Assembly (NCBI RefSeq): GCF_009796745.1
Contig: NZ_CP047024.1
Coordinates: 4,836,001 to 4,900,000 of the forward strand
Length of the DNA: 64,000 bases
From: Paraglaciecola sp. L1A13
Lineage (GTDB): Bacteria; Pseudomonadota; Gammaproteobacteria; Enterobacterales; Alteromonadaceae
Direction of reading: 5' to 3'
The position numbers were made by a program, and so were the translations under genes. Of this stretch, positions 19,534 to 29,546 are shown piece after piece. The stretch's first letter is position 1. Every line of letters begins with the position of its first letter. Under the pieces are notes generated by a model. It searched no databases, was not told the origin of the DNA, and saw only the letters and a list, made by a program, of their open reading frames with translations.

Positions 19534-19930
19534 AGAATTTAATGTACGCTTTTGTGAAACGGATGCCCTAGCGCATGTGAGTAATACGGTGTTGGTGGAT
19601 TGGTTCGAAATGGCTCGTGAGCCCATTTTTAGAATCTTTTCGCCGGAGTTAGACTTGCAAAATTGGCCACTTATTTTGGCTAGTTACAAAGTCGATTTTC
19701 TTGATCAAATGCATTACGGCCATCCAGTACAGGTACGTACCTATATTAGTCGGATTGGCGGAAGTTCTTTTGATGTTTATCAAGAGCTTTGGCAAAAAGA
19801 AACTAAGCGTGCTACAGGCACGACTACCTTGGTTCAGTATAACTACGCTGATAAAAAATCGTTGGTAATAAACGAAGATATGCGAGCTCAACTTACCGAA
19901 CATGCGATACCTCGTGGCGTGAATGGCTAA
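19523..19930 (+). CDS. Hotdog-fold acyl-CoA thioesterase (4HBT family)
   Basis: 135-residue single-domain hotdog thioesterase. [21 protein letters not shown] (residues 12-32, catalytic-type Asp14) is the usual active-site loop and central helix, and the second half shows [17 protein letters not shown]. The family hydrolyses acyl-CoA thioesters; the substrate cannot be told. It overlaps both uvrA (11 nt) and the next oxygenase gene (8 nt), so all three are translated from one message. Confidence 0.85.
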   Translation: MLLEEFNVRFCETDALAHVSNTVLVDWFEMAREPIFRIFSPELDLQNWPLILASYKVDFLDQMHYGHPVQVRTYISRIGGSSFDVYQELWQKETKRATGTTTLVQYNYADKKSLVINEDMRAQLTEHAIPRGVNG

Positions 19931-20630
19931 GCCAGAATCCTTTATTCAGGTTATTGAACATGCCATTAGTGACGAGATGTGCGATCAGTTCGTCACTCAA
20001 TTCGAATTAAGTAAACATACACAGCCGGGTCGTACTGGTGGCGGTATTGACACTGAAAAGAAGCGCAGTTTCGATGTGTCGATTGTTCAACAACCTGAAT
20101 TTAAAGCGCCGTATCAAGCGTTGCTGCCTGTGGTAGGGCAGCATATTTTGCGTTATTTCGAAAAATATTTTTTCGCCTTAATTGGGCCGATAGGCTTAAC
20201 AGTTAAGCATCCTAAAACAGGTCAACCCGTTAAACTATCCCATGAAAACTTTAACGAGGTCGGTCTTCCTAATCTAAGCAATTTAATGCGCTACCTATTT
20301 CGATTAGGTGATATAAATGCGCAAAAATATGAATGCCAACAGGGTGGTTACCCTTATTGGCATTCTGAAGTTTACCCTCAAACCAATAGCACCGACGCAT
20401 TGCACCGAGTCTTATTATTTATGTTTTATTTAAATGATGTAGATGAAGGGGGGGAAACAGACTTCTATTATCAAGATGTAAGTATCAAACCACGCAAAGG
20501 TACTATGGTCATTGCACCAGCTTACTTTACTCATACCCATAGAGGCCAAGTGCCTATTTCAAGCGATAAATATATACTCACTTCATGGGTATCGTTTAAT
20601 CCAGGCAATGTTATTTTTCAGCAGCAATAA
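19923..20630 (+). CDS. 2-oxoglutarate/Fe(II)-dependent oxygenase (prolyl 4-hydroxylase-like)
   Basis: 235-residue protein with a P4Hc-type double-stranded beta helix in its second half. Likely iron ligands are His147 and Glu149 (YWHSEV; Glu in place of the common Asp) and His206 (THTHRG), with Lys216 ten residues later as the 2-oxoglutarate anchor. GGETDFYY (176-183) is the usual segment between them. The target could be a protein or a small molecule. It is the third gene of the uvrA unit. Confidence 0.8.
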   Translation: MAKPESFIQVIEHAISDEMCDQFVTQFELSKHTQPGRTGGGIDTEKKRSFDVSIVQQPEFKAPYQALLPVVGQHILRYFEKYFFALIGPIGLTVKHPKTGQPVKLSHENFNEVGLPNLSNLMRYLFRLGDINAQKYECQQGGYPYWHSEVYPQTNSTDALHRVLLFMFYLNDVDEGGETDFYYQDVSIKPRKGTMVIAPAYFTHTHRGQVPISSDKYILTSWVSFNPGNVIFQQQ

Positions 20631-20762
20631 GCCCTGTATAAGACTAAGAAGACCTATTGCACCATAAATGGCTGCGTGAAACGATTGCGTTAGCACTCTA
20701 AATATATACCGTTAATAAACCATATTTACCGTTTTCATGTGTTTGCGCTCACTTACGCGACC

Positions 20763-21224
20763 TTAGCCATCGTAGGGAGTCACTTCAATGCCCTGCAGAG
20801 TGTAGCCTGTTGTTGCAATGTCACCTTGCCATACTTCTGTGGAAAGGGTACCTGTGACCCAGACCGCATCATATATATTATCTATTGGTACACCTTTCGA
20901 AAATTTCACATAAACAATTTGATTTGGTGGTGGAGGTGGTACATGAATGCAGGCCCCAAAATACGGGACCAAAAGAAATTCAGTCGTGGTATCACTATCA
21001 CCTTCTAAGGGTACAACAAAGCCAGGAATTTTTACTAACTTGCCGTTAAGCTCTTTGACCACAGGCGCATTTAAGCTTTGTTGAATCATAGTGCCATCGT
21101 GATTGACCTCATCTTGAGGAGCAATATAATTTTTCGGGATCATATCTTCCCAAAATAACTCTTCAGGCTCTTGCGCAAAAACACTAAACGGACTTATCGC
21201 CAGTAAAAACACTAGGTACTTCAT
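20763..21224 (-). CDS. Exported DUF3299 protein
   Basis: 153 residues with a signal peptide (MKYLVFLLAISPFSVFA, cleavage about residue 17). The conserved centre is GFVVPLEGD followed by GACIHVPPPPPNQIVYV (about 90-106), the hallmark of DUF3299. The protein is probably periplasmic; relatives often sit beside ABC exporters or lipoprotein genes. Its start overlaps the stop of the MFS gene as ATGA, so the two are coupled. Function unknown. Confidence 0.82.
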   Translation of the reverse strand: MKYLVFLLAISPFSVFAQEPEELFWEDMIPKNYIAPQDEVNHDGTMIQQSLNAPVVKELNGKLVKIPGFVVPLEGDSDTTTEFLLVPYFGACIHVPPPPPNQIVYVKFSKGVPIDNIYDAVWVTGTLSTEVWQGDIATTGYTLQGIEVTPYDG

Positions 21225-22444
21225 GAACGCTCCTTAGTTGGTATTTCAATAGGCAAATTTGCCCAACGTAACATATTCACTCGCACTTCATTCCCGCGTG
21301 TTGGCTGCACAGGAATATTCAACGCTAATACCAAGGAACACACAGCGAACCCTGCACCAATATAAAATACCGATGAAGGCGAGGTTAACCATACAATTCC
21401 TAATAATGCGGGGATCACTACAGCAGCAATATGGTTTATGGTAAAACTCACGCCGGCCGTCGAAGCAATGTCTTTATGATCAGCAATTTTCTGAAAATAC
21501 GTTTTTACGGCGATCGCCATAGCGAAAAACAAATGGTCAATCACATACAAACTTGCCGCTAACTGGCTATTTTCGACCCATGCATAGCCAACAAAAACCC
21601 CTATCAAACCGGCATACTCAATACACAGAGCACGCTGCTCGCCGATTTTATGGATCCAACGACCAATTTTGGGTGCAAAGAGTAAATTAAACACATAATT
21701 CAGCATAAATAGCAGACTGATGTCACCCACCGAGTATGCAAATTTTTCTACCATCATAAACGATGCGAAAACCATAAAAATTTGACGTCTAGCACCACTA
21801 AAAAATACCAAACCATAGTAAAGCCAATATCGTCTACGTAAAAACATGTGCTTGTGCTGCACCGAGGTCTGAGTAAATTTGTCGAACGCAAACCACAACC
21901 AAATAACAATCAGCAGACCCACACCACCAGCCAGCATATACATTATAATATAAGAGACGCCAGCCCATTCCATTAATAGCCAAATGGCGCCATACGCGAG
22001 TAGCGAAGCAAAACTTTTTACTGCCAGCTGCTGGCCCATAAAATGGGCTGTTTTGTTTTTATCCAACCACTGCAACGTTAGCGATTGATTGATCGTCTCG
22101 AAATAATGAAACCCAATAGACATTAACACTGTTGTGCAATATAAACCGAGCTCAAAGGGCAGCCACCCAGTCAGTGCAATGCCTACGCACATAAGCGCTA
22201 AAGATACTAAAGCTATGGTTTGTTCTTTTAACACCAACAATAGAAATACGGCACTAAATGCTAAAAACCCTGGCACCTCACGTAAGCTTTGCAACATGCC
22301 GATTTGGGCACCATTAAATTGCGCTTTTTCGACCACAAAATTATTTAATAGTGCATTCCATACCGAAAAAACCAGCGGCATTACAAAAGCCATGGCCAGT
22401 AAAAAGTATTGTGGGTTAGAGCCAAGTGAACGAAAACGTTTCAT
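21221..22444 (-). CDS. MFS-type transporter
   Basis: 407-residue polytopic protein with about twelve hydrophobic helices. Short loops (SLREVPGFLAFSAVFLL, FDKFTQTSVQHKHMFLRRR at the central loop) fit the major facilitator fold. Conserved motif A is weak, so the subfamily is uncertain. It is translationally coupled to the DUF3299 gene. The partner suggests envelope-related transport, but no substrate can be assigned. Confidence 0.75.
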   Translation of the reverse strand: MKRFRSLGSNPQYFLLAMAFVMPLVFSVWNALLNNFVVEKAQFNGAQIGMLQSLREVPGFLAFSAVFLLLVLKEQTIALVSLALMCVGIALTGWLPFELGLYCTTVLMSIGFHYFETINQSLTLQWLDKNKTAHFMGQQLAVKSFASLLAYGAIWLLMEWAGVSYIIMYMLAGGVGLLIVIWLWFAFDKFTQTSVQHKHMFLRRRYWLYYGLVFFSGARRQIFMVFASFMMVEKFAYSVGDISLLFMLNYVFNLLFAPKIGRWIHKIGEQRALCIEYAGLIGVFVGYAWVENSQLAASLYVIDHLFFAMAIAVKTYFQKIADHKDIASTAGVSFTINHIAAVVIPALLGIVWLTSPSSVFYIGAGFAVCSLVLALNIPVQPTRGNEVRVNMLRWANLPIEIPTKERS

Positions 22445-22504
22445 AGGTTAGGTCATTGCCAAGTATCGGTTTAGTGTCTCATAGCCGCGGGGAAGCACAA
22501 ATAG

Positions 22505-22529
22505 AAAAGCCGACAGACAGTCGGCTTTT
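22505..22529 (-). terminator. Intrinsic terminator of ppa
   Basis: Perfect 10-bp stem AAAAGCCGAC/GTCGGCTTTT with a 5-nt loop, 34 nt past the ppa stop. The flanking TTTT is part of the stem. Confidence 0.8.
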
Positions 22530-22562
22530 AGGTATAAATTCTCATTTTATTAAATGGAAAGA

Positions 22563-23096
22563 CTAACCTTCGTTTTTGTAACGCTCAACACTGCTAACGA
22601 TTTCAGCTTTTGCTGACTCGACGTTTTCCCAACCGTCGATTTTCACCCATTTACCAGGCTCTAAATCTTTGTAATGCGAAAAGAAGTGTTGAATCTGGTT
22701 CAAGGTCAACTCATCAACTTGATCGATATCTTTAATGCCACGATAAATAGTAGATAACTTATCAACAGGAACAGCTAAAATTTTTGCATCAGTACCTGAC
22801 TCATCAGTCATTTTCAACACGCCAACAGGACGACATTTGATGACACAACCAGCCAAAAGTGGGAAGGGCGACATAACTAATACGTCAGCTGGATCACCAT
22901 CTTCTGATAAAGTTTCGTTTATATAACCGTAGTTAGTCGGATAATGCATGCACGTCGCCATAAAGCGATCAACAAAAATAGCACCCGTATCTTTATCCAC
23001 TTCATATTTTATTGGATCTGAATGTGCAGGGATTTCAATAACTACATTAATTTCTTCTGGTAAGTTTTTACCAGCTGGAACATCGTTAAGACTCAT
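22563..23096 (-). CDS. ppa: Inorganic pyrophosphatase
   Basis: 177-residue family I pyrophosphatase (E. coli 176). It hydrolyses pyrophosphate to phosphate with Mg2+. Recognisable parts are [19 protein letters not shown] (about 22-40), [20 protein letters not shown] (about 52-71, with the Mg2+-binding DGDPAD loop) and [20 protein letters not shown] near the C-terminus. Single gene with its own terminator. Confidence 0.97.
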   Translation of the reverse strand: MSLNDVPAGKNLPEEINVVIEIPAHSDPIKYEVDKDTGAIFVDRFMATCMHYPTNYGYINETLSEDGDPADVLVMSPFPLLAGCVIKCRPVGVLKMTDESGTDAKILAVPVDKLSTIYRGIKDIDQVDELTLNQIQHFFSHYKDLEPGKWVKIDGWENVESAKAEIVSSVERYKNEG

Positions 23097-23251
23097 AAAA
23101 TTGACCTATAGATTGATGAAATTGGCACGAATTATAGGGCGATCAACAACAATATGAAACGCCACTGAGGTAATAAAGCGCAGGTTTTGCGAGTTATTAC
23201 GAAAAAATATGCAAAAAATTGCAAATAGTGTCACTTTTCGTTAAATGTTTG

Positions 23252-23935
23252 CTACCCACCGAACGGATGCTTTTCAATATCAGCTATTAGCGATCGGTAA
23301 TCGTGGGTTGCCAAAAATTGTGTAACATTTTTTATCGGTAATTGGCTGTCTGGATTACTCACAGCCAGTAAATGTGCAATGCCAAAGTCTTTAGCTGATT
23401 GCAAAATTGGCAAGCTATCGTCCACAAACAACGTATGTTGGCACTCAAAACCAAGCCGTTGTTGCAATTTCTGCCACAGCATCTGAGACTCTTTGGTAAC
23501 ACCGAATTCGTGAGTGGAAATAAGCGTATCGATATGACTATCAAGGGCAGTATGTTCAACTTTTAACGAAAGGCTATCAGGATGCGCGTTCGTCACTAAT
23601 ACCACCTCTCGGCCAGACGCTTTAAGGGCATCGAGGAATGGAATACTATCATCACGCAAGCCAATAAGGTGCTCAACCTCGCGCTTAGCTTGCATAATAT
23701 CTAGCTCAAGTCGGTTTGCCCAATAATCTAAACAATACCAATCTATCGTGCCAAATACCTGTCGATACTCGGCCATCATATATTCCTTAGCCTGCTCCTC
23801 GCTGATCCCTTTTGTACTGGCATATTTGCGCGGTAAATGCTCTAACCAGAAGTGACTGTCAAAATGTAAATCGAGCAATGTACCGTCCATATCAAGTAAA
23901 ACGGTTTTAATTTTGTTCCAAGGTAAGTCAGGCAA
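23252..23935 (-). CDS. yrfG: HAD-family nucleotidase YrfG (GMP/IMP nucleotidase)
   Basis: 227-residue HAD hydrolase. Motif I is LLDMDGTLLDL (about residues 13-23, nucleophile Asp15), motif II is VTNA (about 114), and motif IV is LFVDDSLP (about 168). WLEHLPRKYA and IDWYCLDYW are typical of YrfG, which dephosphorylates purine mononucleotides in E. coli. It is divergent from nudE; the yrfG-nudE pairing is also seen in enterobacteria. Confidence 0.88.
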   Translation of the reverse strand: MPDLPWNKIKTVLLDMDGTLLDLHFDSHFWLEHLPRKYASTKGISEEQAKEYMMAEYRQVFGTIDWYCLDYWANRLELDIMQAKREVEHLIGLRDDSIPFLDALKASGREVVLVTNAHPDSLSLKVEHTALDSHIDTLISTHEFGVTKESQMLWQKLQQRLGFECQHTLFVDDSLPILQSAKDFGIAHLLAVSNPDSQLPIKNVTQFLATHDYRSLIADIEKHPFGG

Positions 23936-24029
23936 GTGGCATGTCCTTAAGTTAAGCGTTATATTCGTACTTACAATAGTTTACGCGTCATTGATGCAAT
24001 TAGTGAGGCTATGATAACGTGATAGGCAG

Positions 24030-24593
24030 ATGAGCAAAATAGACCCCAACAAACCACTTCCACAAATACATCAACGACGAACTGTCGCAAAAAGCGGATT
24101 ATTCACCGTTGAGCAAGTTGATCTTGAGTTTTCTAACGGCGAATTTCGTACCTTCGAACGCATGGCGGGCGGTGGACGTGGTGCAGTGATGATAGTGCCC
24201 TTTATCAACGACCATGAATTTCTATTGGTTCGAGAATATGCCGCCGGTATGCATTCTTATCAATTAGGGTTCCCTAAAGGCCTAATTGATGCAGGCGAAG
24301 AGCCTAAAGATGCAGCAAATCGTGAGCTGAAAGAAGAAGTGGGTTATGGCGCATCAAAACTTCACTACATACAAAACGTCAGTATGGCGCCGGCATTTTT
24401 TAATGCACGCATGGATATATTCATCGCCGAAGATTTGTACGAACAAACATTGCCTGGCGATGAGCCAGAGCCGTTAGATGTCATTCCATGGTCTATACAT
24501 GATCTTGATGGTTTGCTTGCCCGTGAAGATTTTATCGAAGCCCGCTGTATCACAGCGCTTTTTCTGGCCCAAAAGTGGTTAAAGGAACAATAA
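24030..24593 (+). CDS. nudE: ADP compounds hydrolase NudE
   Basis: 187-residue Nudix hydrolase. The complete Nudix box lies at residues 84-106 (GX5EX7RELKEEVGY; metal-binding Glu residues 99, 102 and 103). Upstream GAVMIVPFINDHEFLLVREYAAG is typical of NudE, which splits ADP-ribose, NADH and related compounds. It is followed by cysQ with a TAATG stop-start overlap. Confidence 0.92.
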   Translation: MSKIDPNKPLPQIHQRRTVAKSGLFTVEQVDLEFSNGEFRTFERMAGGGRGAVMIVPFINDHEFLLVREYAAGMHSYQLGFPKGLIDAGEEPKDAANRELKEEVGYGASKLHYIQNVSMAPAFFNARMDIFIAEDLYEQTLPGDEPEPLDVIPWSIHDLDGLLAREDFIEARCITALFLAQKWLKEQ

Positions 24594-25429
24594 TGCCTAT
24601 CGACCAAATACCTGCATTACTCGAAATTGCTAAAACCGCTGCCCGGGAGGCTGGAAAAGTAGTAATGGAGATTTATGATAGCGGCGATTATCAAAGTTAT
24701 CAGAAAGAAGATGATTCTCCAGTAACGTCAGCTGACTATAAAGCCAATGAAATTATTCTTGCTATATTGCAGCGCGAAACCCCACATATTCCTATTATGT
24801 CAGAAGAGTCTGAGAACGGTGAATTAGCCCAGCGAAAGGATTGGGATCGATACTGGTTAATCGATCCTATTGATGGCACCCAAGAATTTATCGCTCGAAG
24901 TGGTGACTTTGCCGTTAATATCGCACTGGTCGAAAAAAACCAACCAATCATAGGGGTAATCTTTTGGCCGCCCGGCGAAACCCTTTATTTTGCATCTAAA
25001 GACAATGGTGCTTTTAAAGAAAGCTTGTCAGAGAATAAACAAATTTTTGTGCGTAAATTTGACGACATCGAAAATGACGCGGTAATGATTGCTATCAGCC
25101 GCAGACAAGCCAGAGAAAAAGTCATGCAAAGCATGAGTAGTCATCGTACTTATCAAACTTACCCAACTGGTAGTTGTTCGTTAAAATCGTGCTTTATTGC
25201 TGAAGGTAAAGCGGATGTGTTTTTGCGAGTAGGTATCACCGGAGAATGGGATACGGGCGCATCTCAGTGCATCGTAAGTGAGGCCGGAGGCAGCATTTTG
25301 GCGCACGACTTTTCCCCCCTTAGCTATAACGAGCGTAACTCAGTCACCAACCCAGATTTTATCGTCATGGGAGATCAAAGAGTTAATTGGCAAACCATCG
25401 TAAAATACACCACAGGAAATGACAAATGA
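24593..25429 (+). CDS. cysQ: 3'(2'),5'-bisphosphate nucleotidase CysQ
   Basis: 278 residues if started at the ATG overlapping the nudE stop (TAATG). An earlier ATG at 24575 lies inside nudE and is less likely. Member of the inositol monophosphatase superfamily; it removes phosphate from PAP/PAPS made in sulphate assimilation. Metal-binding motifs are SEES (residues 70-73) and DPIDGTQEF (91-99), with GEWDTGASQCI near the C-terminus. Its stop overlaps the start of the next gene as ATGA. Confidence 0.93.
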   Translation: MPIDQIPALLEIAKTAAREAGKVVMEIYDSGDYQSYQKEDDSPVTSADYKANEIILAILQRETPHIPIMSEESENGELAQRKDWDRYWLIDPIDGTQEFIARSGDFAVNIALVEKNQPIIGVIFWPPGETLYFASKDNGAFKESLSENKQIFVRKFDDIENDAVMIAISRRQAREKVMQSMSSHRTYQTYPTGSCSLKSCFIAEGKADVFLRVGITGEWDTGASQCIVSEAGGSILAHDFSPLSYNERNSVTNPDFIVMGDQRVNWQTIVKYTTGNDK

Positions 25430-26022
25430 ACATCACCAAGCGCACTCAGCTACTAAAATTAGCTGCAATATCTAGCTTACTTTTCTGCGCATCAGCTTCT
25501 GCCGATTGGCGATTACTAAACAACGCATCTCACCTTAATTTCGTCTCGACTAAAAATGTTAACGTGAGCGAAATTCATCATTTTTCTCGGCTTGACGGCT
25601 CCCTTAGTAGTGCGGGTGAATTATCTGTTGATATAGATTTATCTTCGGTACAAACAGGTATCGATATCCGTAATACGCGTATGCGTGAAAAGTTGTTTAT
25701 GGTGGATAACTTCCCCAAGGCAACCTTGAAGGCGACACTACCTGAAGAGATCACGAAATTCACCAGTGGCCAGTCTGGTACCTTTATTATTCCTAGTAAA
25801 CTGACGATTATGGGTCAGCAACACGAATTAGAAATAGAGGTTCAAGTGACCAAAACTGACCACAATCGATTTGTGGCAACCAGTGCCAAGCCGATACTGA
25901 TAAGTGCTGGAGATTATGGCTTACAATCAGGTATCGACTGGCTACAAAACGTCGCGAAGTTGTCAAGCATCAGCCCAACGGTGCCCGTTACCTTCAATTT
26001 GACATTTATTGCATTGATGTAA
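25426..26022 (+). CDS. Periplasmic YceI family protein
   Basis: 198 residues with a signal peptide (cleavage after ASASA, about residue 26), then the YceI lipocalin-like barrel: DWRLLNNASHLNFVSTKN, SLSSAGELSVDIDLSSV, MREKLFMVDNFPKATLKA. YceI proteins bind isoprenoid-like lipids in some bacteria; the ligand here is unknown. Third gene of the nudE-cysQ unit, joined to cysQ by an ATGA overlap. Confidence 0.85.
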   Translation: MNITKRTQLLKLAAISSLLFCASASADWRLLNNASHLNFVSTKNVNVSEIHHFSRLDGSLSSAGELSVDIDLSSVQTGIDIRNTRMREKLFMVDNFPKATLKATLPEEITKFTSGQSGTFIIPSKLTIMGQQHELEIEVQVTKTDHNRFVATSAKPILISAGDYGLQSGIDWLQNVAKLSSISPTVPVTFNLTFIALM

Positions 26023-26033
26023 TATCAGCTAAC

Positions 26034-26270
26034 TTATTCTGTCACCTCATCGGTCAGCTCTAGCTGGCCTTTGGGGATAATATTGACGGTTTCATGTAAT
26101 TCGGAATACACCAATAACGCCTCTCCTGATTTTAACTGCGAACGCACCTGTTCCACCTTATCAGCTAAGCTGCAATCAGCATCTCCATAGTCGGTCCCTT
26201 CGCGCAACACAAAACCTTCAATCAAATTACTAAGGGCATCGGCGCTTATTTCACTAATAGGTATAATCAT
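26034..26270 (-). CDS. yheU: YheU family protein (UPF0270)
   Basis: 78-residue protein beginning [20 protein letters not shown], with [16 protein letters not shown] and [17 protein letters not shown], nearly the E. coli YheU pattern. Function unknown. It is the last gene of the yheS-yheT-yheU run, 19 nt after yheT. Confidence 0.93.
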   Translation of the reverse strand: MIIPISEISADALSNLIEGFVLREGTDYGDADCSLADKVEQVRSQLKSGEALLVYSELHETVNIIPKGQLELTDEVTE

Positions 26271-26289
26271 AAACTACATTGAATTGCAC

Positions 26290-27351
26290 TTAGACGCGCA
26301 AAATCTCCTGAAAATATTGATTTACTCGCTCATGCAGCCAAATTTTAGGCTGCCATGGCGTCCCCTGCATAAAACCAACATGGCCCCCTCTATCACTTAA
26401 TTCAAGACGTACCACAGAAGCTAAGTTGGTTGCTTTTGGTAATACCGACTCATTCATAAAGGGATCGTCTTTAGCGTGAATAATTAAGGTTGGGGTCGCA
26501 ATGGTGGGTAAGAAATTAATTGCACTGCACTTATCATAGTAATCATCGGCACTATCGAAACCATGTAAAGGAGCCGTGACATGGTCATCAAACTCTTTAA
26601 AGGTCTTAATTTTTCGCGCTTTTACATCGTCAATTTCCAAATGGTCGGAGTAATCGATGGTGCGCATTTTATCCACAAGATTATTTACCATACTTTTCAA
26701 AAGATAGGATTGGTACATGCGCGACATGCCTTGGTTGATACTTAACGAGCATTCAGCCAATTTAAATGGTGGGGATATGGCTATACCACCACGTAAAATC
26801 TTTTGCTTGGGACGCTCACCCAAAAGTTTTAGCAACATATTGGCACCTAGTGAGAATCCCATCGCCACTTTGGGTACACCAGGATAAAGTTCTGCCAGCC
26901 AGTTGAGTAAGTACCAAGCATCTTGGGTTTCGCCCGAGTGATAGGCTCTAGGTAACGAGTTATGTTCTCCACCACAACCACGAAAATGCATAAGAACGAC
27001 AACGTACCCCTGAGTCACTAAATTGGCGGTCATGTCGTTGGCATAATGGGATTTATTTGAGCCTTCCAAACCATGAAAAATAACCACTAATCCTTTCGAC
27101 TGCTCAATATCTTTGCGTTCGCCACTCCACGCTAAATTCACAAAATCACCATCAGGTAGAATCAAACGTTCTTTTTGCCAATGCACGTTTAGGCGCCGCT
27201 GAAAAAAACGCGGCCAAATAGTTTGAATATGTCGATTTTTAGCCCACCACGGTGGTGTAAAAGTACTTCGTACAATTTCACCAAATACGTGATTTTCAGT
27301 AATGGTCTGAGGCTGAGCAAGCGAACGAGAAGCGGTTAAAGACTGAGACAT
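26290..27351 (-). CDS. yheT: YheT family alpha/beta hydrolase
   Basis: 353 residues. An alpha/beta hydrolase fold is shown by LVVIFHGLEGS (oxyanion region, about 88-98), VAMGFSLGANMLLK (nucleophile elbow with Ser about 172) and a C-terminal DRGGHVGFM (catalytic His about 325). TPPWWAKNRHIQTIWPRFF near the N-terminus is characteristic of YheT/ABHD1-type carboxylesterases. The natural substrate is unknown. Confidence 0.9.
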   Translation of the reverse strand: MSQSLTASRSLAQPQTITENHVFGEIVRSTFTPPWWAKNRHIQTIWPRFFQRRLNVHWQKERLILPDGDFVNLAWSGERKDIEQSKGLVVIFHGLEGSNKSHYANDMTANLVTQGYVVVLMHFRGCGGEHNSLPRAYHSGETQDAWYLLNWLAELYPGVPKVAMGFSLGANMLLKLLGERPKQKILRGGIAISPPFKLAECSLSINQGMSRMYQSYLLKSMVNNLVDKMRTIDYSDHLEIDDVKARKIKTFKEFDDHVTAPLHGFDSADDYYDKCSAINFLPTIATPTLIIHAKDDPFMNESVLPKATNLASVVRLELSDRGGHVGFMQGTPWQPKIWLHERVNQYFQEILRV

Positions 27352-27546
27352 TGAGTAGCGTATGCATTCCAGATTGCAAAATAGTCATTCTCCAGAGTAT
27401 ACCAACTCCCCAGCCATATGTAAGCATATGCAATTGTTCTGGGGGAAACCGAACTCGGGAGATAATTACGTAAAATCAATCTATTGGTTTTACGTATATG
27501 AGTCATCCATTTATCTGGCTGCAACAACAGTTAAAGGTCGTTAAGG

Positions 27547-29469
27547 TTAGCTAGCGACCTCGGCATCAAAAGCCGCTTGCTTGACTTCAATTTGCTCTTG
27601 GGCATCTAGCCACAACATTTCGGCCTCTTCTTGAGCCATCTTGCAACTAGCTTGGTCAGCCAATAGAACTTTCAGTTCGGCTTTTTTGTCTATATCGTAA
27701 ATATCGGGGTCAGCCATTTTCTGTTCTATAACTTCAAGCTTGCTTTCAAGCTCGGCCATTTTTTTCTCTTGAGTCTGCACCGTCTTGCGTAGAGATTGCG
27801 TTGCTTGTCTAAACTCAGCCTCTAGGCGTTTAATATTTTTACGATCGAGTTTAGGTTCTTTTTTGTCACTCGTTTGTTTGTCTGCTGATTGCTTGTCTCG
27901 ATCTGATTTTAATAACCAATCACGGTAGTCATCTAAATCCCCGTCGAACATCGTCACTTGTTGGTTATCCACTAAATAGAAATCATCACATACAGATGAC
28001 AACAAAAATCTATCATGTGAAATAAGCACCATTGCGCCTTCAAAACCTTGCAGCGCCATATTCAAAGCGTGACGCATATCTAAATCTAAATGGTTGGTCG
28101 GTTCATCTAATAACAATAAATTCGGCTTTTGATACACGGTTAGCGCCAAAACTAAACGGGCTTTCTCTCCACCAGACATAGGCGCAACACGCCCAAGAGC
28201 ATCATCTCCCCTGAAACCAAAACCGCCTAAAAAGTCGCGCATCCCTTGCTCAGTTGCTTTCGGGTCAAGACGTTGAAGGTGATCCATAGCAGAATCGTCG
28301 GCGCGTAAGTACTCAAGCTGGTGCTGAGCAAAATAACCTATCCGCAATCCAGCTGAGGTTTCATAAATGCCTTTCATAGGCTGCTTTTCACCGGCAAGCA
28401 ATTTGATCAAGGTCGATTTACCAGCACCATTTCGGCCTAATAAACCAATACGACTGCCCGGTACCAAGTTTAAATGTAGTTTTTCTAGAATGATGGTGTC
28501 GTCATATCCTAATTGCACTTGTTCCATTTTCACTAAGGGATTCGGCAATTTCGGCGGCATAAAAAATTCAAAATTAAATTGCGAAGCAGCTAAAGCGGGT
28601 AATAAGGTTTCCATTTTTTCAAGTTGCTTAACCCGACTTTGGGCCTGCTTGGCTTTACTGGCTTTTGCGCCAAAACGATTAATGAAAGATTCTAAGTGAG
28701 CGATTTTGTCTTGTTGCTTCTGGAATTGCAGATTCTGTAACCGCAGACGCTCCGCACGTTGGCGCTCGAAGGCATCATAATTACCCGTGTAGCTTATGAG
28801 TTGTTGATGCTCTACGCTAATGATTTCGCTCACGGTACTATCAAGAAATGATTTATCGTGTGAAATAAGTAACAAGGTACCAGTGTAACGCTGTAACCAT
28901 TTTTCGAGCCAAATTACCGCATCTAAATCCAGATGGTTAGTTGGCTCATCTAGTAACAACAAGTCAGAATGACAAAGCAGCGCTTGGGCAAGGTTTAAAC
29001 GCATGCGCCAGCCGCCTGAAAACGCCGTGACAGGTCTGCCAATAGCCTGATTGTCAAAGCCCAACCCAGCTAAGATTGTGGCCGCACGAGATTCAATATC
29101 ATAAGCACCAGCATGATCTAACTGGCCATGTAAGGCAGCAATTTTAACCCCATCATGAGCGTTTTCGGCTTCTTCTAATTCAGCCTGTAAACGACGATAA
29201 AGTTTGTCACCATCGATCACGTAATCAAGGGCTGAGCGGTCAACGGCGGGTGTTTCTTGTGCCACTGACACCACTTGCCAGTCTTTGGGAATATTACATT
29301 CTCCTTGCTCAGGATGTAATTCACCACGAATAAGGCCGAAAAGGCTGGATTTTCCACAGCCATTAGCGCCGATAAGGCCTGCTTTATGCCCTGGGTACAA
29401 CACAGCATTAGTTTCGTGTAGCAACGTTTTATTGCCACGCATAAGGGATAAATCAGAAATTTGGATCAT
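27547..29469 (-). CDS. yheS: ABC-F family ATPase YheS
   Basis: 640-residue ABC-F protein with two ATPase domains and no membrane segments. The first has Walker A GANGCGKSS (about 34) and signature FSGGWRMRL (about 149). The second has GRNGAGKST (about 345) and MSGGEKARL (about 432). A linker helix pair lies between, and a charged C-terminal coiled-coil region covers about 525-635. YheS acts at the ribosome. It heads the yheS-yheT-yheU series, with a 195-bp gap before yheT in which I see no gene. Confidence 0.95.
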   Translation of the reverse strand: MIQISDLSLMRGNKTLLHETNAVLYPGHKAGLIGANGCGKSSLFGLIRGELHPEQGECNIPKDWQVVSVAQETPAVDRSALDYVIDGDKLYRRLQAELEEAENAHDGVKIAALHGQLDHAGAYDIESRAATILAGLGFDNQAIGRPVTAFSGGWRMRLNLAQALLCHSDLLLLDEPTNHLDLDAVIWLEKWLQRYTGTLLLISHDKSFLDSTVSEIISVEHQQLISYTGNYDAFERQRAERLRLQNLQFQKQQDKIAHLESFINRFGAKASKAKQAQSRVKQLEKMETLLPALAASQFNFEFFMPPKLPNPLVKMEQVQLGYDDTIILEKLHLNLVPGSRIGLLGRNGAGKSTLIKLLAGEKQPMKGIYETSAGLRIGYFAQHQLEYLRADDSAMDHLQRLDPKATEQGMRDFLGGFGFRGDDALGRVAPMSGGEKARLVLALTVYQKPNLLLLDEPTNHLDLDMRHALNMALQGFEGAMVLISHDRFLLSSVCDDFYLVDNQQVTMFDGDLDDYRDWLLKSDRDKQSADKQTSDKKEPKLDRKNIKRLEAEFRQATQSLRKTVQTQEKKMAELESKLEVIEQKMADPDIYDIDKKAELKVLLADQASCKMAQEEAEMLWLDAQEQIEVKQAAFDAEVAS

Positions 29470-29546
29470 GAATACCTATTGACGGATAACATAGTCGGTC
29501 GATTGCGGTATGATAACAAGATGATTGACCGAAGAAATCCTCTTGT

